Source of the DNA: Bradyrhizobium rifense
Lineage (GTDB): Bacteria > Pseudomonadota > Alphaproteobacteria > Rhizobiales > Xanthobacteraceae
Assembly (NCBI RefSeq): GCF_008123425.1
Contig: NZ_VSSS01000024.1
Location: 11,374-75,373, forward strand
Direction of reading: 5' to 3'
Length of the DNA stretch: 64,000 nt
Shown piece by piece: positions 1 through 9,144 of the stretch; the first letter of the stretch is position 1; every line of letters starts with the position of its first letter. A program made the translations under genes and the position numbers. A model generated the notes under the pieces. It made no database searches. It was not told where the DNA came from and worked only from the letters and a program-made list of their open reading frames with translations.

Positions 1-1
1 G

Positions 2-493
2 ATGTTCCTGCCCAAGGTCAATGTCAAGGACGACCCGGTTCGACGATGGCACCGGCCGGACCGTCAGTTCTTCGCCAACGGCGCCTGCCAGGTCCTGGCC
101 TTTGCGTTCCTCGATCGCTACGCAGGCTTTGGATTCCACGCCCGCTGGATCAAGCCTGCGGCGGGCTTCACCGGCAACCACATCTTCGTCACCGACGGAC
201 ACAACGCGTTCGACTATCACGGCCTGACGACAGAGGCGCAGCTACTGTCCCTCTGCTTCAGGCGCGCCCGTCGCTTTCATCCGGGCTGGAAAGCGACGCT
301 CGTTGACCTGCCAGCGGATGCGCTGATCTCGGAACGGCGCTCGCGCCCATTCGAGGGGCTTTGGCTGCGTGAGCCAAAGCAGTTCCTTCACGACGCGCTG
401 CCGCGCGCCCAGGCCTTTCTCGACAGGTTCGACAACCTGCGAGACCGGCTGATCACCGCGTCAGCTTCTTGTACTTCACGCGGTGCGGAATGA
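2..493 (+). CDS. Hypothetical protein, possibly 5' truncated
   Basis: A 163-residue frame opens with ATG at base 2 and ends with TGA at 491-493. Its N-terminal half has an ordinary soluble-protein composition. Its last 41 bases overlap the 3' end of the convergent ettA gene, so the final residues (about [13 protein letters not shown]) are encoded on DNA also read by ettA. I do not recognise a domain. The true start may lie upstream of the window. No signal peptide or membrane segment is visible. Confidence 0.55.
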   Translation: MFLPKVNVKDDPVRRWHRPDRQFFANGACQVLAFAFLDRYAGFGFHARWIKPAAGFTGNHIFVTDGHNAFDYHGLTTEAQLLSLCFRRARRFHPGWKATLVDLPADALISERRSRPFEGLWLREPKQFLHDALPRAQAFLDRFDNLRDRLITASASCTSRGAE

Positions 494-2102
494 CGCTGTC
501 CTGGCCGAGCCGGCGCATCTTGTCCTTCTCGTAATCCTGGAAGTTGCCCTCGAACCATTCGACATGGCTGTCGCCTTCGAAGGCCAGGATGTGGGTCGCG
601 ATGCGATCGAGGAACCAGCGATCATGGCTGATGATGACGGCGCAGCCGGCGAAATCTTCCAACGCCTCTTCGAGCGCGCGCAGCGTATCGACGTCGAGGT
701 CGTTCGTCGGTTCGTCGAGCAGCAGAACGTTGGCGCCGGACTTCAGCATCTTGGCGAGATGGACGCGGTTGCGTTCACCGCCCGAGAGCGCACCGACCTT
801 CTTCTGCTGATCGGCGCCCTTGAAGTTGAACGACGAGCAATAGCCGCGCGAGTTCACTTCCTTCTTGCCGAGCAGGATCAGCTCGTTGCCGCCGGAGATC
901 TCCTCCCACACGTTCTTGCTGCCATCGAGCGCGTCGCGTGACTGGTCGACATAACCGAGATGCACGGTCTCGCCGACCGTGATGGTGCCCTTGTCCGGGG
1001 TCTCCTGCTTGGTGATCATCTTGAACAGCGTGGTCTTGCCGGCGCCGTTGGCGCCGATCACGCCGACGATGCCGCCGGGTGGCAGCTTGAAGGTGAGATC
1101 GTCGATCAGCAGGCGATCGCCATAGCCTTTGCTGAGGGTTTCGAAATCGACCACGTTGGCGCCGAGCCGTTCGGCGACCGGAATGATGATCTGCGCGGTC
1201 TGGCTCTGCTTCTCGCTCGCCTGCTTGAGCAGATCCTCATAGCGCTGGTAACGCGCCTTCGACTTGGCCTGGCGCGCCTTCGGCGAGGACGCGACCCATT
1301 CCTGCTCGCGTGCAATCGTCTTCTGGTGCGCGGCGTCCTCGCGGCCTTCCTGCTCGAGCCGCTTCTGCTTCTGCACCAGCCAGGACGAATAGTTGCCCTC
1401 GTAGGGAATGCCCTTGCCGCGATCGAGCTCGAGGATCCAGCTCGTGACGTTGTCGAGGAAGTAGCGATCGTGGGTCACGATGAGGATCGCGCCGGGATAG
1501 GTGCGCAGATGGCCTTCCAGCCACGACACCGACTCGGCATCGAGATGGTTGGTCGGCTCGTCGAGCAGCAGCAGCTCGGGCTGGTCGAGCAACAGCTTGC
1601 ACAGCGCGACGCGGCGGCGTTCACCGCCGGAGAGCTTCGTCACATCGGCATCGTCGGGCGGGCAACGCAGCGCGTCCATCGCCTGGTCGACCTTGCTGTC
1701 GAGATCCCAGAGGCCCTGGGCCTCGATCTCGTCCTGCAGCTTGGTCATCTCGTCGGCGGTCTCCTCGGAATAATTCATCGCCAGCTCATTGTAGCGATCG
1801 AGGATGGCCTTCTGCTTGGCGACGCCCAGCATGACGTTCTCGCGCGCGGTCAGCGCAGGGTCCAGATGCGGTTCCTGCTCGAGATAGCCGACGCGCGCGC
1901 CCTCGGCGACCCAGGCCTCGCCGGTGTATTCCTTGTCGAGGCCCGCCATGATCTTGAGCAGGGTCGACTTACCGGAGCCGTTGACACCGAGAACGCCGAT
2001 CTTGGCGTCCGGGTAAAAGCTGAGGCGGATGTTGTCGAGCACCTTGCGGGTCGGGTAGCTCTTGGTCAGGCCGTCCATGAAGTAGACAAATTGGCGCGCC
2101 AT
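453..2102 (-). CDS. ettA: ABC-F translation factor EttA (energy-dependent translational throttle)
   Basis: Cytoplasmic ABC-F ATPase that binds the ribosomal E site and gates translation according to ATP/ADP. The 549-residue protein has two ABC domains: Walker [10 protein letters not shown] (39-47) with signature LSGGERRRV (157-165) and [12 protein letters not shown], then Walker [10 protein letters not shown] (350-358) with LSGGERNRV and [12 protein letters not shown]. The inter-domain linker (about 240-310) is charged and helical, as expected for the tRNA-interacting motif. Length fits the EttA family (about 555). The frame stays open 147 bases further upstream, but the family start [11 protein letters not shown] at 2102 is chosen; the extension looks like leader sequence. 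It has no membrane partner, consistent with ABC-F. Confidence 0.95.
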   Translation of the reverse strand: MARQFVYFMDGLTKSYPTRKVLDNIRLSFYPDAKIGVLGVNGSGKSTLLKIMAGLDKEYTGEAWVAEGARVGYLEQEPHLDPALTARENVMLGVAKQKAILDRYNELAMNYSEETADEMTKLQDEIEAQGLWDLDSKVDQAMDALRCPPDDADVTKLSGGERRRVALCKLLLDQPELLLLDEPTNHLDAESVSWLEGHLRTYPGAILIVTHDRYFLDNVTSWILELDRGKGIPYEGNYSSWLVQKQKRLEQEGREDAAHQKTIAREQEWVASSPKARQAKSKARYQRYEDLLKQASEKQSQTAQIIIPVAERLGANVVDFETLSKGYGDRLLIDDLTFKLPPGGIVGVIGANGAGKTTLFKMITKQETPDKGTITVGETVHLGYVDQSRDALDGSKNVWEEISGGNELILLGKKEVNSRGYCSSFNFKGADQQKKVGALSGGERNRVHLAKMLKSGANVLLLDEPTNDLDVDTLRALEEALEDFAGCAVIISHDRWFLDRIATHILAFEGDSHVEWFEGNFQDYEKDKMRRLGQDSVIPHRVKYKKLTR

Positions 2103-2335
2103 CGGTCCCGTGAAACCTTCAATTTGAGGAGTTTTGCTTGGTGCCGATGTAGCGATCCAGCCTCCAAAGGGCAATGTCTTCCCTCCGTTCACCACGGATG
2201 AATACTGGGCGGACACCATCCTGACCCCGTTCCGGACAATTGAAACCATCTTTTAATAAATCAGGCCAAAGCTCGGTCTCGCGCGGAAACAGCGCCACCC
2301 GCTCAGAATGAACGGGGAGCACAGCGAGGCCCATC

Positions 2336-2551
2336 ATGGCTCTGATCGAGACCCATTCCCTTCCCGTACCGGCAGAAGCCGGCCGCGCCTCCGCGCTCGC
2401 TTCGGAGATCAAGGGCTTCTGGAAGCGCTTCTTCGCCACGGCGTTCAACCCCTACCGGCCCGAACTGCACTACATGCGCGGCCCCGGCCCGGCCTGGCGC
2501 GCCAAGCACGGCATGGATGCGCCGATCCGGCTGAAGCCCCGCGACCTCTGA
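2336..2551 (+). CDS. Small hypothetical protein (71 aa)
   Basis: A short frame of 71 residues starts with ATG preceded by GAGG about seven bases upstream. It is basic, with aromatic residues in the middle (GFWKRFFATAFNPYRPELHY) and no signal peptide. It is divergent from ettA, from which it is separated by 233 bp that must hold both promoters. Codon use is typical of the region (G/C at third positions), which supports a real gene. Function unknown. Confidence 0.6.
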   Translation: MALIETHSLPVPAEAGRASALASEIKGFWKRFFATAFNPYRPELHYMRGPGPAWRAKHGMDAPIRLKPRDL

Positions 2552-2694
2552 GCCGCCGTTCCCTCTCGTTTGCCTACAGATTTTTGAAGACCCAGACTGC
2601 TTGCGCGCAGGCGTGATTGCGCGCAACCATGGCCCGGTTCCGACGATGGCGCCCCTCCGCCGGCGCCGCCACCTCTCGCCATGGATGAACGCTG

Positions 2695-3657
2695 ATGACG
2701 CGGCTGCGCTGTGCAATTCTCGACGACTATTTCAACCTCGCCCTCGACGTTGCCGACTGGGCGAAACTGTCCGATCGCGTCGATGCCACCGTGTTCAGCC
2801 ACCCCTTCGCCTCCGAGCAGGCCGCAGCCAGCGCGCTGGCCGATTTCGACATCATCTGCGCGATGCGCGAGCGCACAGCGTTCCCCAAGAGCCTGTTCGA
2901 CAGCTTGCCGAAGCTGAAGCTGCTGCTCACCTCGGGCATGCGCAACGCCGCGATCGACATGGAGGCCGCCAAGGCGAAAGGCGTCGTCCTCGGCGGGACG
3001 CAATATTCCCGCGATCCGACCGCGCCCCTCACCATGGGCCTGATCCTGGAACTGACCCGCGGCATCGGCCGCGAGAATGCGCGCATGCATGCCGGCGAGC
3101 CCTGGCAGACCTTTGCCGGTGTCGAGATCGAGGGCCTGACGCTCGGCGTCATCGGGCTTGGCAAGCTCGGCACCAAGATGGCCGGTATTGCCAAGGCCTT
3201 CGGTATGAACGTGATCGCCTGGAGCCCGAACCTGACGCCGGAGAAGTGCGCAGGCGCAGGCGTCGGCTACGCCACCAAGGAGGAGCTGTTCGCCAAGGCC
3301 GATATCGTCACCATCCATGTGGTGTTGAGCGATCGCTCACGTGGCTTGGTCGGCGCTGCCGACCTCGCGCGGATGAAGCCGACGGCGTTCCTCGTCAACA
3401 CTGCCCGCGGGCCCATTGTCGATGAGACGGCGCTGCTTGAGGCCTTGCAGCAGCGGAAGATCGCCGGCGCCGGCATCGACGTGTTCTCGGTCGAGCCGCT
3501 GCCGGTCGATCATCCCTTCCGCAAGCTCGACAATCTCGTGCTGACGCCGCATCTCGGCTACGCGACCGAGGACGGCTTGCGCATCCATTACGGCCAGATG
3601 GTCGAGGCGATCGACGCCTTCACCAAGGGTAATGAGCTGCCGCGCAAGCTCGCCTGA
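2695..3657 (+). CDS. D-2-hydroxyacid dehydrogenase, NAD-binding
   Basis: Member of the D-isomer-specific 2-hydroxyacid dehydrogenase family (320 aa), which reduces 2-oxoacids to D-2-hydroxyacids with NAD(P)H. The Rossmann motif GVIGLGKLG is at 151-159. The catalytic triad is complete: Arg238 in VNTARGPIVD, Glu267 in FSVEPLP and His286 in LTPHLGYA. The substrate cannot be told; it resembles phosphoglycerate-dehydrogenase-like proteins lacking the C-terminal ACT domain. It stands alone and is followed by a strong bidirectional hairpin terminator at about 3698. A second, different member of the superfamily (GhrA type) is at 26724. Confidence 0.9.
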   Translation: MTRLRCAILDDYFNLALDVADWAKLSDRVDATVFSHPFASEQAAASALADFDIICAMRERTAFPKSLFDSLPKLKLLLTSGMRNAAIDMEAAKAKGVVLGGTQYSRDPTAPLTMGLILELTRGIGRENARMHAGEPWQTFAGVEIEGLTLGVIGLGKLGTKMAGIAKAFGMNVIAWSPNLTPEKCAGAGVGYATKEELFAKADIVTIHVVLSDRSRGLVGAADLARMKPTAFLVNTARGPIVDETALLEALQQRKIAGAGIDVFSVEPLPVDHPFRKLDNLVLTPHLGYATEDGLRIHYGQMVEAIDAFTKGNELPRKLA

Positions 3658-3697
3658 GGCGACGCGGACCTGAAACGACGGAAAGCCTGAAACGAAA

Positions 3698-3722
3698 AAG
3701 GGCGTGCCAATGGCACGCCCTT
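3698..3722. terminator. Bidirectional hairpin terminator
   Basis: Perfect 11-bp inverted repeat AAGGGCGTGCC / GGCACGCCCTT with a 3-nt loop, preceded by an A-run and followed by CTT. It lies between the convergent hydroxyacid dehydrogenase and L,D-transpeptidase genes and can serve both. Confidence 0.85.
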
Positions 3723-3748
3723 CTGCAATCTGAATTGTCGCGACGCGC

Positions 3749-4924
3749 TTAGCGCACGGTGACCGGCGCGGGCAGCGGCGGCACCACCGTCGGCTGGGTA
3801 CCCGGAACCGGACCGGCCGGGGCCGCGCCCGGCGCAGGCGCAGCCGATGCAGTCGCCGTTCCCGGTGGCGTACCGCCCGGCATCACCACGACGCGGGTGC
3901 CGACCTTGGCACGGTCAAACAGATCCGAGACATCCTCGTTCAGCATGCCGATACAGCCGGAGGAGACGAACTTGCCGATCGTCGAGGGCTGGTTGGTGCC
4001 GTGGATGCGATACACAGTCGAGCCGAGATACATGGCGCGGGCGCCGAGCGGATTGCCTTCGCCGCCGGCCATGAAGCGCGGCAGATAAGGCTGGCGCTCG
4101 ATCATTTCCGCCGGCGGATGCCAATCCGGCCACTCGGCCTTGCGGGTGATCTTCTGCACGCCGGTCCAGGTGAAGCCATCGCGACCGACGCGGACGCCGT
4201 AGCGGATCGCGCGGCCATTGCCGAGGACGTAATAGAGGTAGGTGTTCGGGGTATCGACGATGATGGTGCCGGCCGGCTCCTTGGTCGCCAGCGACACTTC
4301 CTGGCGGCGCAGGTTCGGCGCCAACTGGGCAGGAGCGGCGTCGGGCTGTTCCTCTGGCGGCAGCGATGCGATCGCCATCGGCCGGCCATTGGCACCGACG
4401 GCGGGCTGCTGCGAGACCGCTCCGGTCGAGGCCGGGCCACCAACGGCCTCCGGCGGACGCAGGCCATCACCGCCGGGCGCCTGGCCCGGACGATCAGCAT
4501 AGATCACCGCGGGCGGACCGGCGGGGCGGCCGTAGCGGGGATCATCGGGCGACATCACCGGACCCTGGGGCGGAGCGGCGGAATAGACGGGCGGAGCGCC
4601 AGCCGGACGGCCATAACGCGGATCATCCGGCGACATCACCGGGCCCTGCGGCGGGGCGGCCGAATAGATCGGCGGAGCGCCGGCCGGGCGGCCGTAGCGC
4701 GGATCGTCGGCCGGACCCGGCGGCGGCAGCGACGCCTGCGGCATCGCGTCGTCGTCATCTTCCAGCGAGTCGAAATTCGGGGCGCGGTCACCAGGCCGGT
4801 ATTCGGCCGGAGCGCCGTAGCTCGGCGCCTGCTGGACCGGATAGCTCTGGGCCTGTGCGAGCGAGGTTCCCGCCGCAGCGACTGTTGCGGCAGCGCATAT
4901 CGTCAGAAAATGTTTGATCATCAT
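3749..4924 (-). CDS. L,D-transpeptidase (YkuD family) with proline-rich repeat linker
   Basis: Exported peptidoglycan cross-linking or lipoprotein-anchoring enzyme (391 aa). Residues 1-26 form a signal peptide ending AQAQS. Residues 27-200 are a low-complexity Pro/Ala/Gly linker with 27-residue tandem repeats starting DDPRYGRPAG (73-99, 100-126, then a partial third copy from 127). The YkuD catalytic domain spans about 218-348, with HGTN at 308-311 and SSGCIGM at 321-327; Cys324 is the predicted nucleophile. It is the only gene in the divergent unit facing the 5288 gene. The second ATG (4921) is an alternative start. Confidence 0.92.
   Translation of the reverse strand: MMIKHFLTICAAATVAAAGTSLAQAQSYPVQQAPSYGAPAEYRPGDRAPNFDSLEDDDDAMPQASLPPPGPADDPRYGRPAGAPPIYSAAPPQGPVMSPDDPRYGRPAGAPPVYSAAPPQGPVMSPDDPRYGRPAGPPAVIYADRPGQAPGGDGLRPPEAVGGPASTGAVSQQPAVGANGRPMAIASLPPEEQPDAAPAQLAPNLRRQEVSLATKEPAGTIIVDTPNTYLYYVLGNGRAIRYGVRVGRDGFTWTGVQKITRKAEWPDWHPPAEMIERQPYLPRFMAGGEGNPLGARAMYLGSTVYRIHGTNQPSTIGKFVSSGCIGMLNEDVSDLFDRAKVGTRVVVMPGGTPPGTATASAAPAPGAAPAGPVPGTQPTVVPPLPAPVTVR
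4547..4708 (-). repeat. Two 81-bp tandem coding repeats in the L,D-transpeptidase linker
   Basis: Copies 4628-4708 and 4547-4627 encode near-identical 27-residue units (difference Ile/Val), followed by a degenerate third unit. They are in frame, so copy-number change would alter linker length only. Confidence 0.85.
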
Positions 4925-5287
4925 CGCTCTTGTTAGTCCCCGGCCCCCGTCCGAGCCGTCAACGGCCAGATGACCGAAGATAGCGGCACATTCAAGACAT
5001 AACAGGCCGGGTTGGGCCGATTTAGCGATTTGTGATGCAATCGCACACAGTTGCCCCGTTGCATCACGGGAATGGAAATCGCATCACGCCGTAGATTGCC
5101 GGAGTCATCCACCCCGATTTTACGGAACGGCGCGGAGACGTTGCGATATGGTCGAATCAGCCTGATTCGCCACCGATTTGAGCTCGAATCCCCGCGTGGC
5201 GAAGACGGCAATCAGTACCGTCACCGCGTTCAGATGGCTCATGGGCCCTGGCTACCACCCGCCGGGGCGGAAATTCGCAATCCGTCA
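4925..5287. other. 363-bp divergent intergenic region
   Basis: Region between the L,D-transpeptidase and the 5288 gene. It is less GC-rich than its surroundings at about 4980-5090 and holds the repeated GTGATGC/GCATCAC words annotated separately. An open frame runs through 5051-5287 into the downstream gene, but no good ribosome site or family resemblance supports an upstream start. Confidence 0.5.
5032..5087. promoter_or_regulatory. Candidate operator: inverted and direct GTGATGC/GCATCAC words
   Basis: GTGATGCAA (5032-5040) and TTGCATCAC (5059-5067) form perfect 9-bp arms with an 18-bp spacer. A further GCATCAC at 5081-5087 lies 20 bp (two helical turns) from the previous copy. Placement in a divergent promoter region suggests a regulator site; the regulator is unknown. 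Confidence 0.35.
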
Positions 5288-6073
5288 ATGCTTCCCGGCT
5301 TTCGCTTCCTGCTTGCCGCGATCCTGCTGTCTACCTCCATCCTGGTGTTCGGCTTAGGGGCCGCTTCGCTGCTGCGGGCGAGCCACGAGCAGTATGTCAG
5401 CAACCCATCCTGGCGGAACGGCCCGCAGGAGCAGATGTTCGCGCAAGCCTCCGAGCCGGCCCAGCCGGTGCTCGCGGCGCTCCGCGTGGAGCCGGTCGCG
5501 CCCGTCGCCAACGAGACGGCGCCGGCGATGCAGGAGCAGGTCGCGGGCAACCAGGTCCCGAGCATTGGCCTGCCCGCGGTCGAAACCGCGCCCGAGCAGA
5601 TGGCCGCGGTGACGCTCGAGGCCAAGATTCAGTCTGAGCCCCAGCCAGAGCCTCAGGTCGCCGCCGTCGCGCCGCCCGCAGAGACGGCTCCGCCCGCCAC
5701 CGAGGAGCCGGCCCAGATCCAGGCTGCGGCTCCCGCGCCCACCGACACGCTCACCCTGGCCGACACGACGGCGTCCATCGCCACCACGACGCCGGCCCCG
5801 GCGATGAGCGCCACCGACGTGCCGCGAACCGCGACACCGGCGCTGGCTTCGCGCGTGAGCGACATTGCAGCAGCCAGGGTGGCTGCGCTGAACGACCTCG
5901 CGCCTGCAAAGACCAAGGCCAACAGCGCAACACCCGACGGCAAGCCGCGCGCGCACAAGAAGAAGCGTCACCGCATCGTGCGACGCCCGCCGCCTCAGCA
6001 GCTACAGCAATCGCTCGATCCGTTCGGCCAGCAGCAGCAGACGCTCGCTACGACCGCCACGCGCACGCGCTGA
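5288..6073 (+). CDS. Membrane-anchored Ala/Pro-rich hypothetical protein
   Basis: From ATG 5288 the 261-residue product has one N-terminal membrane segment (about residues 4-26, FRFLLAAILLSTSILVFGLG), then a long Ala/Pro/Glu/Thr-rich disordered region. The tail is strongly basic (HKKKRHRIVRRPP) followed by a Gln-rich end. This is the layout of a single-pass periplasmic tether that could contact an anionic surface such as the cell wall or DNA, but no known domain is visible. An in-frame ATG at 5234 would lengthen it. It ends 2 bp before the convergent sulfurtransferase stop. Confidence 0.7.
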   Translation: MLPGFRFLLAAILLSTSILVFGLGAASLLRASHEQYVSNPSWRNGPQEQMFAQASEPAQPVLAALRVEPVAPVANETAPAMQEQVAGNQVPSIGLPAVETAPEQMAAVTLEAKIQSEPQPEPQVAAVAPPAETAPPATEEPAQIQAAAPAPTDTLTLADTTASIATTTPAPAMSATDVPRTATPALASRVSDIAAARVAALNDLAPAKTKANSATPDGKPRAHKKKRHRIVRRPPPQQLQQSLDPFGQQQQTLATTATRTR

Positions 6074-6075
6074 GC

Positions 6076-6927
6076 TTACGCCGGACCCGTCGCGATCGGT
6101 GGGCCTTTTTCCTGGCCCCATTCCGACCACGAGCCGTCATAGAGAGCGGTGTCGGTAACGCCCAAGCGATAGAGCGCGAGCGTCAGCACGCCGGCCGAGA
6201 CGCCGGAGCCGCAACTCGTCACGATCGGCGCATCGAGCTTCACGCCGGCGCCGGTGAAGGCGGCGCGGAGATCGTCGAGCGGCTTCATCGTCCCAGTCGC
6301 GGCATCGAACAGCTGATTGTATGGCACGTTGCGCGCATTGGGGATGTGACCGGAGCGGATGCCCACGCGCGGCTCGGGCGCGCGGCCTTCGAAGCGATCG
6401 GCGGCACGTGCGTCGATCACCTGCTCGGCGCGACTTTCGACATTGGCGATCAGCTGCTGCATGCTGCGCACGCGCTTGGGATCGTAGCTCGCCTTGAACG
6501 TCGCAGCCTTCGGCTTGACCTCGCCGCTCTCGACGGCGCGCCCCTCGGCCCGCCATTTCTTCAGGCCGCCATTGAGGATGCGCACATTGCTGTGGCCGAA
6601 GGCCAGGAACATCCACCACGCGCGCGGTGCTGCGACCCAGCCGCCGGCATCGTAGAGCACGACCGTGTCGGCATTGGAGATGCCGAGATTGCCGACATCG
6701 CGGCCGAATTGCTCGGCGCTCGGATACATGTGCGGCAGCGGATTGGAATGGTCCGACACCGCATCGACGTCGAAGAACACCGCCCCCGGAAGATGCGCGG
6801 CGAGATAGTCGTCCTTCGGCAGCGGCAGCACGCCCGGCAGCTTGAAGCTGGCGTCGAGCACTTTGACGTTGGCGTCGTTAATGTGGGCTGCGAGCCATTC
6901 GGTGGAGACGAGGGGATCGGTGGTCAT
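6076..6927 (-). CDS. sseA: 3-mercaptopyruvate sulfurtransferase
   Basis: Two-domain rhodanese (283 aa) that transfers sulfane sulfur from 3-mercaptopyruvate to cyanide or thiol acceptors. The catalytic loop reads VTSCGSGVSAG, with Cys239. The CGSGV-type loop distinguishes mercaptopyruvate from thiosulfate sulfurtransferases, which have CRKGV-like loops. The N-terminal inactive rhodanese domain has Asp in YDAGGW. ATG 6927 is preferred to the in-frame ATG 6933 because GGAG then sits seven bases upstream. It lies downstream of a single-domain rhodanese on the same strand, separated by a palindromic repeat. Confidence 0.92.
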   Translation of the reverse strand: MTTDPLVSTEWLAAHINDANVKVLDASFKLPGVLPLPKDDYLAAHLPGAVFFDVDAVSDHSNPLPHMYPSAEQFGRDVGNLGISNADTVVLYDAGGWVAAPRAWWMFLAFGHSNVRILNGGLKKWRAEGRAVESGEVKPKAATFKASYDPKRVRSMQQLIANVESRAEQVIDARAADRFEGRAPEPRVGIRSGHIPNARNVPYNQLFDAATGTMKPLDDLRAAFTGAGVKLDAPIVTSCGSGVSAGVLTLALYRLGVTDTALYDGSWSEWGQEKGPPIATGPA

Positions 6928-6953
6928 TTGCATGCTCCGGCAGTTGCCTCAGT

Positions 6954-7036
6954 CGTCATGGCCGGACTTGTCCCGGCCATCCACGTTCTTCGTCGTGGCA
7001 AAGACGTGGATGCCCGGGACGAGCCCGGGCATGACG
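6954..7036. repeat. Palindromic intergenic repeat (family D)
   Basis: An 83-bp element bounded by CGTCATG and CATGACG, with internal complementary stretches (CCGGACTTGTCCCGG; TGCCCGGGACGAGCCCGGGCA). It lies between the two sulfurtransferase genes and is the only clear copy of this family in the window. Confidence 0.7.
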
Positions 7037-7060
7037 TGTGGTGAGTAGCTTTCGTCCAAT

Positions 7061-7474
7061 TTAGATTTTCTTCTTCGGCTCCCACTGCTCCGTCGGCCCG
7101 CCGGCATCACGCCAGGCGGCGTAACCGCCGGCGATGTGCGCGACGGGCTTCAAGCCCATATCCTTCGCGGTCTTGGCCGCGAGCGCGGAGCGCAGGCCGC
7201 CGGCGCAGTGGAAAACGAACTTCTTGTCTTCCTGGAACACCGGTTTTGCATACGGGCTCTGCGGATCGATCCAGAACTCCAGCATGCCGCGGGTGCAGGA
7301 GAACGCGCCGGGGATTCGGCCGTCGCGCTCGATCTCGCGGGGATCGCGGATGTCGACGATGACGACGTCGCCGTTCTTGGAGATCTCGATCGCGTCCTTG
7401 GCGGTGAGCGTCTCGATCTCGGCATTGGCCTCGTCGATCAGCGCCTTGATGCCGCGGGTGATGTTTTGGGGCAT
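7061..7474 (-). CDS. Single-domain rhodanese-like protein
   Basis: A 137-residue rhodanese homology domain protein, probably cytoplasmic, able to carry a persulfide on Cys90 in FHCAGGLRSAL. The family CH2A motif DIRDPREIERDGRIPGA is at 41-57. The start is supported by AGGGAG upstream of ATG 7474. The same-strand neighbour sseA suggests a shared role in sulfur handling. The active loop CAGGLRS is six residues, typical of sulfur-transferring rather than phosphatase (seven-residue) members. Confidence 0.9.
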   Translation of the reverse strand: MPQNITRGIKALIDEANAEIETLTAKDAIEISKNGDVVIVDIRDPREIERDGRIPGAFSCTRGMLEFWIDPQSPYAKPVFQEDKKFVFHCAGGLRSALAAKTAKDMGLKPVAHIAGGYAAWRDAGGPTEQWEPKKKI

Positions 7475-7506
7475 GTGGTTCTCCCTCTTGTCGGCCGCGC
7501 GTGCAG

Positions 7507-8682
7507 CTAGTGCGTCAATTCCTTCATCGCACCTTCAAGTCCCTCGATCGTGATCGGGAACATGCGGTTGGCAAAGATGCGTTTGATGATGGTGGTCGAT
7601 TCCGAATAGTCCCAGTGCTTCTGCGCGACCGGATTGAGCCACACCGAGTGCGGATAGGTGCGGATGATGCGGTCGAGCCAGACCGAGCCGGGCTCCTCGT
7701 TGACGTGCTCGACCGAGCCGCCGGGCACCATGATCTCGTAAGGCGACATCGAGGCATCGCCGACGAACACGACCTTGTAGTCGTGCGGATATTTATGCAG
7801 CACGTCCCAGGTCGGCGTGCGATCGGTGAACCGGCGCTTGTTCTGCTTCCACACGCCTTCATAGAGGCAGTTGTGGAAATAGAAATACTCCATGTGCTTG
7901 AACTCGCTCTTCGCCGCCGAGAACAGTTCCTCGACCTGCTCGATATGCGAATCCATGGAGCCGCCGATGTCGAAGAACACCAAAAGCTTCACCGCATTGC
8001 GCCGCTCGGGCCGCATGTGAACGTCGAGATAGCCGTGATTGGCGGTCTCGCGAATGGTGGTGTCGAGATCGAGCTCATCCGGCGCACCGGTGCGCGCGAA
8101 CTTGCGCAGGCGGCGCAGCGCCACCTTGATGTTGCGGATGCCGAGCTCGACATTGCCGTCGAGATCCCTAAACTCGCGCTTGTCCCACACCTTCACGGCA
8201 CGGTTGTTGCGGTTCTTCTCCTGACCGATGCGGATGCCTTCGGGATTGTAGCCGTGCGCGCCGAACGGCGAGGTGCCGGCGGTGCCGATCCATTTCGAGC
8301 CGCCCTGATGGCGACCCTTCTGCTCCTCGAGGCGCTTCTTCAAGGTCTCCATGAGCTTGTCCCAGCCCATGGCCTCGATCTGCTTCTTCTCTTCCTCGGA
8401 GAGGTATTTCTCGGCGAGCTTCTTCAGCCACTCCTCGGGGATCTCCGCCTTCTCCATGGCGTCGAGCAGGCTTTCCAGCCCCTTGAACACCGTGCCGAAG
8501 ACGCGGTCGAACTTGTCGAGGTTGCGCTCGTCCTTCACCAGCGAGGTGCGCGACAGATAGTAGAAATTTTCGACCGAGTAGTCCGACAGGTCAGCGTCGA
8601 GCGCCTCCATCAGCGTGAGGTATTCGCGCAGTGTCACGGGGACCTGCGCATCGCGCAGAGACGTAAAGAATTGCAGGAACAT
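7507..8682 (-). CDS. VWA-domain protein, CoxE-like
   Basis: A 391-residue cytoplasmic protein with a helical, charged N-terminal half and a C-terminal von Willebrand A domain from about 230. The metal site reads DIGGSMDS (238-245), so the canonical DxSxS has Gly in place of the first Ser. Proteins of this type work with MoxR-type AAA ATPases as chaperones for metalloenzyme assembly or stress response; a MoxR ATPase gene lies at 9145, on the other strand. The frame runs open upstream to 9945, but only the part from ATG 8682 looks like this family; the rest is antisense to MoxR. Confidence 0.88.
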   Translation of the reverse strand: MFLQFFTSLRDAQVPVTLREYLTLMEALDADLSDYSVENFYYLSRTSLVKDERNLDKFDRVFGTVFKGLESLLDAMEKAEIPEEWLKKLAEKYLSEEEKKQIEAMGWDKLMETLKKRLEEQKGRHQGGSKWIGTAGTSPFGAHGYNPEGIRIGQEKNRNNRAVKVWDKREFRDLDGNVELGIRNIKVALRRLRKFARTGAPDELDLDTTIRETANHGYLDVHMRPERRNAVKLLVFFDIGGSMDSHIEQVEELFSAAKSEFKHMEYFYFHNCLYEGVWKQNKRRFTDRTPTWDVLHKYPHDYKVVFVGDASMSPYEIMVPGGSVEHVNEEPGSVWLDRIIRTYPHSVWLNPVAQKHWDYSESTTIIKRIFANRMFPITIEGLEGAMKELTH

Positions 8683-8805
8683 GGGTAACAGATTGCCCGT
8701 CGGGTGGCGAACGTCAAGGGGCGGAGACCGGCGCTGCACGCTGGACCGGTGGGCTTTTTGCTCTAGAATTGACCGCCTCACAGGGTTGTTTTGGGGACGT
8801 TTGCA

Positions 8806-9051
8806 ATGGGAATTCTCGCAGCACTGATCATTGGTGCCATCGCCGGCTGGCTTGCCGGCAAGATTGTCCACGGGGCGGGATTTGGCCTGATCGGCAACAT
8901 CGTGGTCGGCATCATCGGCGCGCTGGTCGCAGGCTGGGTGCTGCCGCAACTCGGCATTGCGCTGGCCACGGGTACGCTGGGTTTGATCCTGGACGCCACG
9001 GTTGGCGCAGTGATTGTGCTCGTCATCCTTTCGCTGATAAAACGGGTCTGA
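8806..9051 (+). CDS. GlsB/YeaQ/YmgE-type small membrane protein
   Basis: An 81-residue, very hydrophobic Gly-rich protein with three predicted membrane helices: about 1-22 (GILAALIIGAIAGWLAGKIV), 27-49 and 55-77. The GAIAGWLAGKI motif and length fit the transglycosylase-associated/stress-response membrane family. ATG 8806 is preferred, with GGGGAC about seven bases upstream; an in-frame TTG at 8791 is less likely. It sits between the divergent VWA and MoxR genes. Confidence 0.88.
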   Translation: MGILAALIIGAIAGWLAGKIVHGAGFGLIGNIVVGIIGALVAGWVLPQLGIALATGTLGLILDATVGAVIVLVILSLIKRV

Positions 9052-9068
9052 AAGCCTGACCGAACCAG

Positions 9069-9093
9069 GAACGGCCGCCATGAGCGGCCGTTC
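9069..9093. terminator. Hairpin after the GlsB-type gene
   Basis: Perfect 10-bp stem GAACGGCCGC / GCGGCCGTTC with loop CATGA, 17 bp after the stop codon. No T-run follows, so termination may be weak or the hairpin may stabilise the 3' end. Confidence 0.6.
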
Positions 9094-9144
9094 CCATGTC
9101 GTGACCGAGGCAGCGCCTCGGCCGACGATCAACCAGGACGCGCG

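Noticed and set aside
960..2201. Long open frame antisense to ettA (413 residues)
   Set aside because: High-GC coding DNA leaves long open antisense frames; its product has no family likeness and ettA is certain.
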